From Burkholderiaceae bacterium (GTDB lineage: Bacteria > Pseudomonadota > Gammaproteobacteria > Burkholderiales > Burkholderiaceae): 14,135 bases of DNA. Below the pieces are notes generated by a model, which was given only the letters and a program-made list of their open reading frames with translations, had not been told where the DNA came from and ran no database searches. Location of the stretch: positions 1 through 14,135 of the forward strand of contig JALREG010000413.1 in NCBI GenBank assembly GCA_023253905.1, written 5' to 3'. The translations under genes and the position numbers were made by a program. Of this stretch, positions 7,797-14,135 are shown one piece after another (the first letter of the stretch is position 1; every line of letters begins with the position of its first letter).

Positions 7797-9209
7797 TCAG
7801 GCCCGCGGACTGGGCGGTGCGAGCAGTCGCTCGACGACCCGCTCCCGCGACAGAAGCGCAAGACATGCGTCGACCGATGGCGTCTGCGGCAAGCCAAACA
7901 CCAGCAGCCGGACCGGGATCGCCAGTTGCGGCATTTTGAGCGCGTGCGCGGCAAGCGCCTGTTTGAGCGCCGCCTGCACGGCCTCGCGGGTCCAGGCCGC
8001 TTCGCGCAGAAGCCCCGCCAGCGTAACGAGCGCGGGTTGCACCGCCTCGGTGAGATGCGCAGCCAGATCTTCCGCGCGCGGACGCGGATCAGCGTAAAAC
8101 ATGTGCGCACTGTCAGCGAGTTCGTTCAGCGTGGCAGCCCGGTCTTTCAACAACGCACAGACCTGAGCAAGGTTGGGCGCATCGTGGCCCGCAAGCGCCA
8201 CCGCATGCACCCCGGCGCGAATGAGTCGCAGGCGTATCGCAGCAGCCAGCCAGGCATCATCGGCCCGCTTCAGATACTGCTGATTGAGCCAGCGGAGTTT
8301 GCCGGTATCGAACTGGGAGGGCGAATTGGACAGATGCGATCCATCGAACCAGCCCACCAGATCACTACGGCTGAAAATTTCGTCATCACCGTGACTCCAG
8401 CCCAGACGGGCCAGATAATTGATGACCGCTTCGGGAAGAAAGCCGTCCTCGTCGTACTGCATGACCGACACCGCGCCATGGCGCTTGGAGAGCTTCTGCC
8501 CGTCGTCACCATGAATCATGGGGACATGGCCGTAGCTGGGCGGCACCCCACCCAACGCTTTCAGGATATTGATCTGGCGCGGGGTGTTGTTCACATGATC
8601 GTCGCCGCGAATCACATGCGTGATCCGCATATCCAGATCATCGACCACCACGCAAAAGTTGTAGGTGGGCGTGCCATCCGAGCGCGCAATCACCAGATCA
8701 TCGAGTTCGTCGTTCGAGATTGAGATTGGCCCCTTCACCAGATCATTCCAGACCACCGCTCCACCGTCGGGGTTCCGAAAACGCACCACGGGCTGCACCC
8801 CGGCGGGAGGCGCGCGCCCCGTCGAATTTTCGGGACGCCAGCGGCCGTCATAGCGCGGCTTGAGCCCCTGGGCACGCTGCGCCTCACGCATGGCATCGAG
8901 TTCGTCGGGCGAGCTCCAGCAGTGATACGCCGTGCCCTCGGCGAGCATGCGCGCTATCACCTCGCGGTAACGGTCCATCCGCTGGGTCTGAAAAAACGGC
9001 CCCTCGTCAGGATCGAGCGATAGCCACTTCATGCCGTCGAGAATCGCCTGGACGGCCTCGGGGGTCGACCGATCGAGATCGGTGTCTTCAATTCGGAGAA
9101 TGAAGGTGCCGCCAAAATGCCGGGCATAGGCCCAGGCAAACAGCGCAGTGCGGGCACCACCGATGTGAAGAAACCCGGTTGGGCTGGGCGCGAATCGGGT
9201 ACGGACCAT
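7797..9209 (-). CDS. gltX: glutamyl-tRNA synthetase
   Basis: Class I aminoacyl-tRNA synthetase that charges tRNA-Glu with glutamate and ATP in the cytosol. At 470 aa it has the normal bacterial length. The N-terminus reads [20 protein letters not shown], with the HIGH-type motif HIGG at 15-18, followed by LRIEDTD. The KMSKS-type loop is KLSKRHG (Lys239-Arg243). The catalytic domain also has RYDGRWRPE and [15 protein letters not shown]. The zinc-binding cysteines of the E. coli enzyme are mostly absent: Cys97 remains in HCWSS, but the second position is Ser99 and the later Cys position is Trp, so this is probably a zinc-free form. The region upstream of ATG 9209 is pyrimidine-rich with no Shine-Dalgarno; a -10-like TAGAAT lies 30 bp upstream. 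It is divergent from the esterase operon. Confidence 0.97.
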   Translation of the reverse strand: MVRTRFAPSPTGFLHIGGARTALFAWAYARHFGGTFILRIEDTDLDRSTPEAVQAILDGMKWLSLDPDEGPFFQTQRMDRYREVIARMLAEGTAYHCWSSPDELDAMREAQRAQGLKPRYDGRWRPENSTGRAPPAGVQPVVRFRNPDGGAVVWNDLVKGPISISNDELDDLVIARSDGTPTYNFCVVVDDLDMRITHVIRGDDHVNNTPRQINILKALGGVPPSYGHVPMIHGDDGQKLSKRHGAVSVMQYDEDGFLPEAVINYLARLGWSHGDDEIFSRSDLVGWFDGSHLSNSPSQFDTGKLRWLNQQYLKRADDAWLAAAIRLRLIRAGVHAVALAGHDAPNLAQVCALLKDRAATLNELADSAHMFYADPRPRAEDLAAHLTEAVQPALVTLAGLLREAAWTREAVQAALKQALAAHALKMPQLAIPVRLLVFGLPQTPSVDACLALLSRERVVERLLAPPSPRA

Positions 9210-9239
9210 GAAAGGAAGCCGATCGAAGGGAGACCGCTG

Positions 9240-9245
9240 ATTCTA
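9240..9245 (-). promoter_or_regulatory. possible -10 element of the gltX promoter (TAGAAT)
   Basis: TAGAAT on the minus strand (five of six matches to TATAAT) lies 30 bp upstream of the gltX ATG in the divergent spacer. No convincing -35 box was found at 16-18 bp spacing. Confidence 0.35.
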
Positions 9246-9309
9246 CCGGTCCGCATGGCATTACCCAGGCGGGGGCGCAGGGAACCCGCGATCAAGGGCT
9301 TCATCCGAC

Positions 9310-9334
9310 CGCCGCAAGCGCCTAGAATGCGGCG
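9310..9334. promoter_or_regulatory. inverted repeat over the esterase-operon -10: candidate operator
   Basis: CGCCGCA (9310-9316) and TGCGGCG (9328-9334) are perfect reverse complements of 7 bp separated by 11 bp; the half-site centres are 18 bp apart. The proposed -10 box of the downstream operon (9323-9328) falls in the spacer and the first base of the right arm, a suitable place for a repressor. No regulator gene lies in the window. In GC-rich DNA a repeat of this size can occur by chance. Confidence 0.3.
9323..9328 (+). promoter_or_regulatory. possible -10 element of the esterase-ABC operon (TAGAAT)
   Basis: TAGAAT lies 30 bp upstream of the esterase ATG, with five of six matches to the consensus. 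A poor -35 (TTCATC, three of six) sits 17 bp further upstream. Confidence 0.35.
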
Positions 9335-9346
9335 ACCTCACCGATC

Positions 9347-9351
9347 AGGAG
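9347..9351 (+). promoter_or_regulatory. ribosome binding site of the esterase gene (AGGAG)
   Basis: AGGAG lies 7 nt before ATG 9359. The strong match and spacing fix the start of the first gene of the operon. Confidence 0.8.
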
Positions 9352-9358
9352 TCGCGCA

Positions 9359-10837
9359 ATGAGCGCATCGCCCACCGCCCGCATGTCAGCAGGTCTGCTT
9401 CGAGGCAGTCTCGAAAACGGCGTGAGTGTGTTCCGTGCTGTTCCCTACGCGGCGCCGCCGGTTGGCGCCCTGCGTTTTGCGATGCCCGCCCCGGTGGAAC
9501 CCTGGACCGGCGAGCGCGACGCGACCCGCAACGGCCCGATCCCGCCGCAACCGCCCTCGCGCCTGCGTGCTGCAATGGGCGATTTTGTCGGCGAGCAAGG
9601 CGAAGATTGCCTCACGCTCACCATTGCGACACCCGCCGCTGATAAACGCCGCCGTCCCGTACTGATCTGGCTTCACGGGGGGGCCTTCTGGACTGGCGCA
9701 GGATCGATCGACTGGTACTCGGGTGTCTCCATGGCGCGCCACGGCGACATGGTGGTGGTCGGGGTCAACTATCGCCTGGGTGCGCTCGGCTTCATGCACA
9801 TACCGGGTGTCAGCGAGCCCAATCTTGGTCTTCACGATCAGATGGCCGCGCTTAGCTGGGTGGCGCGCGAAATCGAGGCCTTCGGCGGCGACCCAGACAA
9901 CATCACGGTGGCCGGCCAGTCGGCGGGCGGACTATCGGTGCTTGCAATGCTCGCGCAACCGCAGAGCCGCGCGCTCATGCGCCGCGCCATCATCCAGAGC
10001 GCGCCCTTCGGCCGCATCCTGCGCTCCATGCCCAAAGCGCTTCAGATTTCCGAGTCCATGGCCCGGGCACTCAACATCACCGACCCCGCGCAATGGAAAA
10101 CGGTCGACGCGCAAAAAATTAACGAGGCTCAGCTGGGCGTGGCGCGCAGCCTGGGTTCGTTTGCCGCCACCACGCCGGTATTCATTCCCGTGATCGACGA
10201 AAAACTGCTGGGCGAGGACCTGATGTCAGCGGCCCTCGCCGGCGCCGCCGAGCGCGATGTGATGGTGGGTTATACCCGCGATGAAATGGCTGCCTTTTTT
10301 GGCGCCGACGACAAGATTCGCGACGCCGCCCCCGAGCAGATTCGCGAAGTGTTCGCCCGCACCTTTGGTGCAGCTGCGGACGAGGCCATGGCCGAGTATC
10401 GGCTGCGCGCGCGCGGCAGCGATAACGTATCCCTCCTGGGCGCGATGTTGGGCGATGCCTCGTTTGGCGCAGGCGTTCACGGCTTTGCCGAGCGGCTCGC
10501 GGCCCTGGGCCGGCCCGCCTGGGTGTACCGGTTTGACTGGGCGGCGCCCGACAACCGCTTTGCCGCGTGCCACTGCTGCGAGATCCCCTTCATGTTCGAT
10601 ACCCTGCCCGCCTGGCAGGCCCCCATGCTGGCGGGCGGCGAGCCGCAGGCCATGGCGCGACTGGCTGCCCAGATGCGCGACGCGTGGGCAGCGTTTGCCC
10701 ATCGTGGCGACCCGTCTCATCCGGGCCTGCCGCACTGGCCACGACATGAAGCCGGCATGCAGACCATGTTGTTCGATGCTCACAGCCGCACGGCCAACGA
10801 CCCGGCGGGCCGTACACGTTGGAAATACTGGCCGTGA
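9359..10837 (+). CDS. type-B carboxylesterase (alpha/beta hydrolase)
   Basis: A 492-aa member of the carboxylesterase type B family (COesterase; p-nitrobenzyl esterase relatives), which hydrolyses carboxylic esters to acid plus alcohol. Features in order: N-terminal FRAVPYAAPPVGALRF; GEDCLTLTI; the oxyanion-hole strand LIWLHGGAFWTG; the nucleophile elbow VAGQSAGGLSV with Ser188; Glu309 in GYTRDEMAAF; and His405 in CHCCEIPFMFDTL. The spacing matches pNB-esterase closely, so the catalytic triad looks complete. No signal peptide is visible, so it should act in the cytoplasm. The start is ATG 9359, with AGGAG 7 nt upstream. Its stop overlaps the start of the ABC ATPase gene by 4 nt (GTGA), tying it to the importer. 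It probably cleaves an imported ester or related compound; an unrelated activity such as amide or carbamate hydrolysis is also possible in this family. Confidence 0.92.
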   Translation: MSASPTARMSAGLLRGSLENGVSVFRAVPYAAPPVGALRFAMPAPVEPWTGERDATRNGPIPPQPPSRLRAAMGDFVGEQGEDCLTLTIATPAADKRRRPVLIWLHGGAFWTGAGSIDWYSGVSMARHGDMVVVGVNYRLGALGFMHIPGVSEPNLGLHDQMAALSWVAREIEAFGGDPDNITVAGQSAGGLSVLAMLAQPQSRALMRRAIIQSAPFGRILRSMPKALQISESMARALNITDPAQWKTVDAQKINEAQLGVARSLGSFAATTPVFIPVIDEKLLGEDLMSAALAGAAERDVMVGYTRDEMAAFFGADDKIRDAAPEQIREVFARTFGAAADEAMAEYRLRARGSDNVSLLGAMLGDASFGAGVHGFAERLAALGRPAWVYRFDWAAPDNRFAACHCCEIPFMFDTLPAWQAPMLAGGEPQAMARLAAQMRDAWAAFAHRGDPSHPGLPHWPRHEAGMQTMLFDAHSRTANDPAGRTRWKYWP

Positions 10838-11613
10838 CCGAACCTTCCATCGTCTTCGATCGGGTAGGGCTTGCCTTCGGCGGCGAGGCCATCTATGACG
10901 ACATCAGTTTTTCCGTGGGGCGCGGCGAATTCGTCTGCCTCCTCGGCCCATCGGGGTGTGGCAAGTCCACCTCCCTGCGGTTGATCGGTGATCTGCTTGC
11001 CGCCCAATCGGGCGCGGTCACGGTGGATGGCAAGCCTCCGTCCCAGGCCTGGCAGGAAGTGGCCTTCGTCTTTCAGTCACCGCGACTCGCGCCCTGGCGC
11101 AACGCGCTGGCTAATGTCTTGATGGGGGTTGAACTTCGCATGGGTCGCGAGGAGGCCCGTCGGCGTGAGCCCCGGGCGCGTGAGCTGCTCAGCATGGTGG
11201 GGCTTTCCGATGCGGCCCACAAATATCCGTCCATGCTGTCGGGTGGCGAGCGCCAGCGCGTCGCTATCGCGCGCGCGCTCGCGGTTGATCCCGCCATCGT
11301 GCTGATGGACGAGCCCTTCTCGGCGCTGGACCCCAATACCCGCAGACGTCTGCGCGCCGAGATCGAGAGCATCTGGCAACGCACCGGCCGAACGGTACTT
11401 TTCGTGACCCACGACATCGAGGAAGCGATTGTGCTGGCGGACCGGATCGTGCTCCTCTCCAACAAGCCCACGCGGGTGCTCGAAAGCATCCCCGTCACCG
11501 CCCCCCGGCCGCGACGGGTGTCGGGCAACCCAGAACTCGATGCGCTGCGAGACCGCTTGCAACGCCTGTTTCAGTCTCTTGAACACACAGCACCGGAGGA
11601 CTCTGCATCATGA
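10834..11613 (+). CDS. ABC transporter ATP-binding protein, SsuB/TauB/nitrate type
   Basis: A 259-aa cytoplasmic ATPase of the sulfonate/nitrate/taurine importer group. It has Walker A GPSGCGKST (Lys44), the Q-loop VFQSPRLAPWRN, the signature LSGGERQRVAIARAL (from Leu135), Walker B VLMDEPFSALD (Asp159, Glu160) and the switch histidine in FVTHDIEEA (His193). All catalytic elements are intact. I chose GTG 10834, which overlaps the esterase TGA as GTGA and begins MTEPSIVFDRV; a TTG at 10819 would add five residues and is less likely. Its own stop overlaps the next start as ATGA. It energises uptake through the two downstream permeases. The substrate class is not fixed by the ATPase. Confidence 0.94.
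   Translation: MTEPSIVFDRVGLAFGGEAIYDDISFSVGRGEFVCLLGPSGCGKSTSLRLIGDLLAAQSGAVTVDGKPPSQAWQEVAFVFQSPRLAPWRNALANVLMGVELRMGREEARRREPRARELLSMVGLSDAAHKYPSMLSGGERQRVAIARALAVDPAIVLMDEPFSALDPNTRRRLRAEIESIWQRTGRTVLFVTHDIEEAIVLADRIVLLSNKPTRVLESIPVTAPRPRRVSGNPELDALRDRLQRLFQSLEHTAPEDSAS
11595..11600 (+). promoter_or_regulatory. ribosome binding site of the substrate-binding protein gene (GGAGGA)
   Basis: GGAGGA lies 9 nt before ATG 11610, inside the end of the ATPase gene. Together with the ATGA overlap it gives the binding protein its own strong initiation site, fitting the need for more binding protein than ATPase. Confidence 0.75.
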
Positions 11614-12599
11614 CCAACCGTCGTCATTTCCTGGCGGCCACCGCCGCGCCCGCCGTTCTCGCCGCCAGCCCGCTGCGCGCGCAGGCCAAGCCCAAGGTGA
11701 CCTACGCCTACCTGCTTGACCCCGCCTATGACGCGGTGGTTTGGGCGATCAAGAATGGCAAGGTGCGCTCCGACCTGATTGATGTCGAAGCCACGGGCAT
11801 GCTTATTCCGCAGCTTCTGCAGGCCACCTCCACCAAGCAGTTTGATGTGGTGATGACCGCGGTGATCGGCGTGCCCGCCGCGGCGGCGCGCGGGCTCGAA
11901 CTGCGCATTCTGTCGGCCGCGCTCCATGCTTCGCCGGTCGGCGAAGGCGGCGGCGTCTGGGTGAAGAAAGGGAGCCCCCTCACTGATCCGGCCGCTCTCA
12001 AAGGCCGCACGCTCGCCTCCTACGGCCTGCGCTCTACCGGCTACATGTTTGTGCGCGAAGCGCTCCGTCTCAAATTCGGCCTCAACATGGCACTCGAAGG
12101 CGGTGACGTGAGGCAGGTCGAAGTCCAGGCGCCTAACCTGCCGGCCGCGCTTGCCACCGGACAGGCCGACGCGGCCTCGCTCATTCACAGCCAGGCCTGG
12201 CGCGCCATGCAGACCGGCGAATTCACCAACATCTGCGAAACCAATGTGATCCTGAACGAGCGCTACGGCCCGCTCGTTTCAGCGGTCAACGTGTCCTATC
12301 CCGACAAGCTCAGCGCGCGGGCCGATCAGTTCAATGAATTCAACCGAATGCTGAAGGCTTCCATCACCTACGCGCTCGCCAACCGCGATGAAGTCTTTGG
12401 CGCGATCGCGAAGCAGGCCAACATCGACCGCAAATTCTTTGACTGGTGGTTCGACCGCACAACGCGCGTGCCGGCCGTGTTTGGCGATGAGCATTCAAAC
12501 GCAGTGCAGACCGCCTGGAACATCGGACGCGACATGGGAATGGTCACCAAGGTACCCGACGTGCGCGCCTACACCTGGGAAAAGACGCTCCGCTCATGA
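11610..12599 (+). CDS. ABC transporter substrate-binding protein, NMT1/SsuA-like, Tat signal
   Basis: A 329-aa periplasmic binding protein. The N-terminus, MTNRRHFLAATAAPAVLA, has the twin arginine at 4-5 followed by xFL and a hydrophobic stretch, with a likely cut after AQA (residue 26), so export by the Tat pathway folded is probable. The mature part fits the NMT1/SsuA-like fold: an opening beta-strand KVTYAYLLDPAYDAVVWAIKNG, QLLQATSTKQFDVVMTA, the domain hinge DPAALKGRTLASYG, and ALATGQADAASLI. This family binds sulfonates, taurine, nitrate, pyrimidine precursors, riboflavin or aromatic acids; nothing seen selects among them. The start overlaps the ATPase stop, and its stop overlaps permease 1, both as ATGA. 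Confidence 0.92.
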   Translation: MTNRRHFLAATAAPAVLAASPLRAQAKPKVTYAYLLDPAYDAVVWAIKNGKVRSDLIDVEATGMLIPQLLQATSTKQFDVVMTAVIGVPAAAARGLELRILSAALHASPVGEGGGVWVKKGSPLTDPAALKGRTLASYGLRSTGYMFVREALRLKFGLNMALEGGDVRQVEVQAPNLPAALATGQADAASLIHSQAWRAMQTGEFTNICETNVILNERYGPLVSAVNVSYPDKLSARADQFNEFNRMLKASITYALANRDEVFGAIAKQANIDRKFFDWWFDRTTRVPAVFGDEHSNAVQTAWNIGRDMGMVTKVPDVRAYTWEKTLRS

Positions 12600-13384
12600 C
12601 CCACGCGCCAGCCGCGGCCGGCCGGCTGGCGCGCCATCAGCGAGCGCTTGCGCTGGGCTTCGTGCTGGCGCTCGCGCTCGCCTGGTTTGCGTCGGCAGGC
12701 CATGTTCCAGCCTATGTGCTGCCGCCGCCCGGCGAAGTGGCCGGTGCGGTGCTCGCGTTCGCCTCGTCGGCGCAGCGCCTGCCCCATCTGTTTGCCACAC
12801 TGGCACATATCGCGTCGGCAATCGTGATCTCTTTCGTGCTGGGAGCGATACTTGCCTTCGCTGCGCATTACGCACGGTGGAGCGCGCCCGCGATTCATCA
12901 GCGAATGAGTCCCTTTCTGAGCGCGTTTTCGGGAATCGGCTGGACGCTCCTCGCAGTCATCTGGTTTGGTGTCTCAAGCTTCACCGTGGTGTTCACCATC
13001 GTGGCGGTGCTGCTGCCGTTTGCGCTCGTTAATCTGCGTGAGGGGCTCCTTGCACTTGATGCCGAGCTCCTCGAAATGGGCGAGAGCTTCGGTCGCGCGC
13101 GCTGGCGCAGCTGGCGCCTCTTGGTCGCGCCTGCGCTCCTGCCTTTCGCCGCGGCCACGCTTCGCATCATGTTTGGTGTTGCGTGGAAGGTAACGCTCAC
13201 CGCCGAATTATTTGGTGGCGGACGCGGTCTGGGTTATGTCATCAACATTGCGAGACAGGACTACGACACGCCAACGCTGTTCGCGGTGATTCTGTTCATC
13301 ATCATCGCCGTGACCCTCGCCGACCGGCTGCTATTTGGCCCGCTTGAGCGCCTCACCACACGACAGTTCGGGGGCGCACGATGA
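12596..13384 (+). CDS. ABC transporter permease 1, SsuC-type
   Basis: A 262-aa inner-membrane protein of the binding-protein-dependent transport family, with about six transmembrane helices; the first is near residues 15-35 and the last near 230-250. The periplasmic-side motif AYVLPPPGEV after the first helix is typical of SsuC/TauC proteins. The cytoplasmic EAA loop, EMGESFGRARWRSWRLLVAP (residues ~160-180), carries the conserved glycine and contacts the ATPase. The helix segment GVAWKVTLTAELFGG is also typical. The start ATG 12596 overlaps the binding-protein TGA, with only a distant GGGA upstream, so translation likely depends on coupling. It probably pairs with the next gene's product to make the channel. 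Confidence 0.92.
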   Translation: MTHAPAAAGRLARHQRALALGFVLALALAWFASAGHVPAYVLPPPGEVAGAVLAFASSAQRLPHLFATLAHIASAIVISFVLGAILAFAAHYARWSAPAIHQRMSPFLSAFSGIGWTLLAVIWFGVSSFTVVFTIVAVLLPFALVNLREGLLALDAELLEMGESFGRARWRSWRLLVAPALLPFAAATLRIMFGVAWKVTLTAELFGGGRGLGYVINIARQDYDTPTLFAVILFIIIAVTLADRLLFGPLERLTTRQFGGAR

Positions 13385-14135
13385 GCCAGACCCGCCCATC
13401 CTCAAGCCTCCCCGAACCGGCGCGCGCGGCCGTATCCGCGCCGGTTTTTCTGGGGCGCGCGCCCGCGCTCTGGCTTGCCGACACGCTTGTAATCCTCGCG
13501 CTGGCCGCGTGGGCAGCGGGCGCAGCGAATCTTCCTGAATTCGTTCTGCCTGGCCCCGTCGCCGTGGGGAAACGTCTGCTGGCACTTTTTACCGACAGCG
13601 AGTTCCTCGTACACACCATCGCTTCGACAGTGCGGGTGATTGGCTCGGTCCTGATCGCGCTCCTGATCGGCGGCGGGTTTGCCCTCCTGGCCCGGGCAGT
13701 GCCTGTGCTGGACGGCATCGTGAGCGGTGTCATTCAACCGTTCCTCAATGCCTTTCCGTCAATCGGCTGGGCGATTCTTGCGGCGATATGGTTCACGCCC
13801 GGGCATTTTTCGATCGTGTTCGTTCAGGTCGCCATCCTGGCGCCGTTCTGCCTCATCAACGTCGCTGAGGGCCTGCGTCAAATCGACCGTGAGCTCATGG
13901 AGATGGCCACCAGTTTCACTCGCCAGCGAACCCGAATCGTTCTTCAGGTCGGGCTTCCGTTGCTTCTGCCCTATCTGATGGGTGCGCTGCGAATCGCCTA
14001 CGGCGTGGCCTGGAAGATTGCACTGGTCGCGGAACTGCTGGGCTCCACGTCTGGACTGGGCTTTCTCATGTTGCGCGCCCAGGGGTCGGCCGATCTCACC
14101 ACGGTCCTGGCAGCGTGCCTGGCGATTGTCGCGCT
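13381..14135 (+). CDS. ABC transporter permease 2, SsuC-type, cut by window edge
   Basis: The frame is open from ATG 13381 (overlapping the permease 1 stop as ATGA, with GGGGG 6 nt upstream) to the right edge: 251 codons, no stop. The first ~30 residues are a Ser/Pro/Ala-rich cytoplasmic tail absent from permease 1. Membrane helices begin near residue 34 (ADTLVILALAAWAAG), followed by the SsuC-type motif FVLPGPVAVGKRL. Both permeases share SIGW/GIGW, GVAWK and AEL-LG stretches, so they are clear paralogues but well diverged. The EAA loop reads EMATSFTRQRTRIVLQVG, with threonine where permease 1 has the conserved glycine. Likely second half of a heterodimeric transmembrane channel. The missing C-terminus should be short, judging from permease 1. 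Confidence 0.9.
   Translation, partial: MSQTRPSSSLPEPARAAVSAPVFLGRAPALWLADTLVILALAAWAAGAANLPEFVLPGPVAVGKRLLALFTDSEFLVHTIASTVRVIGSVLIALLIGGGFALLARAVPVLDGIVSGVIQPFLNAFPSIGWAILAAIWFTPGHFSIVFVQVAILAPFCLINVAEGLRQIDRELMEMATSFTRQRTRIVLQVGLPLLLPYLMGALRIAYGVAWKIALVAELLGSTSGLGFLMLRAQGSADLTTVLAACLAIVA

Noticed and set aside
7786..7804. Perfect inverted repeat GGGCCT-7 nt-AGGCCC over the gltX stop, as a terminator
   Set aside because: No T-run follows on either strand and the stem is only 6 bp, so an intrinsic terminator is not supported.
7926..8723. A 265-codon plus-strand open frame opposite gltX
   Set aside because: Antisense to conserved gltX motifs, including the KLSKR loop; no ribosome site or domain supports it.
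10819..10837. TTG at 10819 as start of the ATPase gene
   Set aside because: TTG is a rarer start, and the GTG at 10834 gives the GTGA overlap matching the pattern of the other three junctions and a usual family N-terminus.
1..14135. tRNA, rRNA, CRISPR array, insertion sequence, prophage or attachment site
   Set aside because: I looked for direct repeat arrays, transposase or integrase motifs and tRNA-like cloverleaf patterns and saw none; gaps between genes are all under 150 bp.

Overview
The window is 14.1 kb of GC-rich chromosomal DNA, apparently from a betaproteobacterium. The main support is the block leuC-leuD-leuB-asd-fimV, which as far as I recall is typical of Burkholderiales and relatives; the protein sequences look betaproteobacterial too. 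I cannot name the genus. Nothing indicates a phage, plasmid, transposon, CRISPR array or RNA gene. Coding density is very high: the longest gene-free stretch is the ~149 bp divergent spacer at 9210-9358.

Left two thirds (1-9209), all on the minus strand, in transcription order: gltX (glutamyl-tRNA synthetase), aroC (chorismate synthase), an MFS transporter resembling the HcaT/MFS_1_like group, leuC and leuD (isopropylmalate isomerase subunits), leuB (isopropylmalate dehydrogenase), asd (aspartate-semialdehyde dehydrogenase), and the N-terminal 303 codons of a FimV-like envelope protein that runs off the left edge. This is a housekeeping and amino-acid biosynthesis run: aroC ends the shikimate pathway, leuCDB supplies three steps to leucine, and asd sits at the branch to Lys/Thr/Met. 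Spacing is tight, with strong Shine-Dalgarno sequences at leuD, leuB and asd. The leuC stop touches the leuD ribosome binding site.

Right third (9359-14135), on the plus strand and divergent from gltX: a five-gene unit made of a type-B carboxylesterase, an SsuB/TauB-type ABC ATPase, a Tat-exported NMT1/SsuA-like substrate-binding protein, and two different SsuC-type permeases; the second permease is cut by the right edge. All four junctions inside this unit are 4-base start/stop overlaps (one GTGA, three ATGA), so it is almost certainly one translationally coupled operon. The simplest reading is an importer for a small organic, possibly ester-containing, substrate plus a cytoplasmic hydrolase that acts on it. 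The substrate cannot be read from the sequence.

This esterase plus two-permease importer is the most interesting part of the window. A possible operator (7-bp inverted repeat) lies over its predicted -10 box. The remaining genes look intact and conventional.
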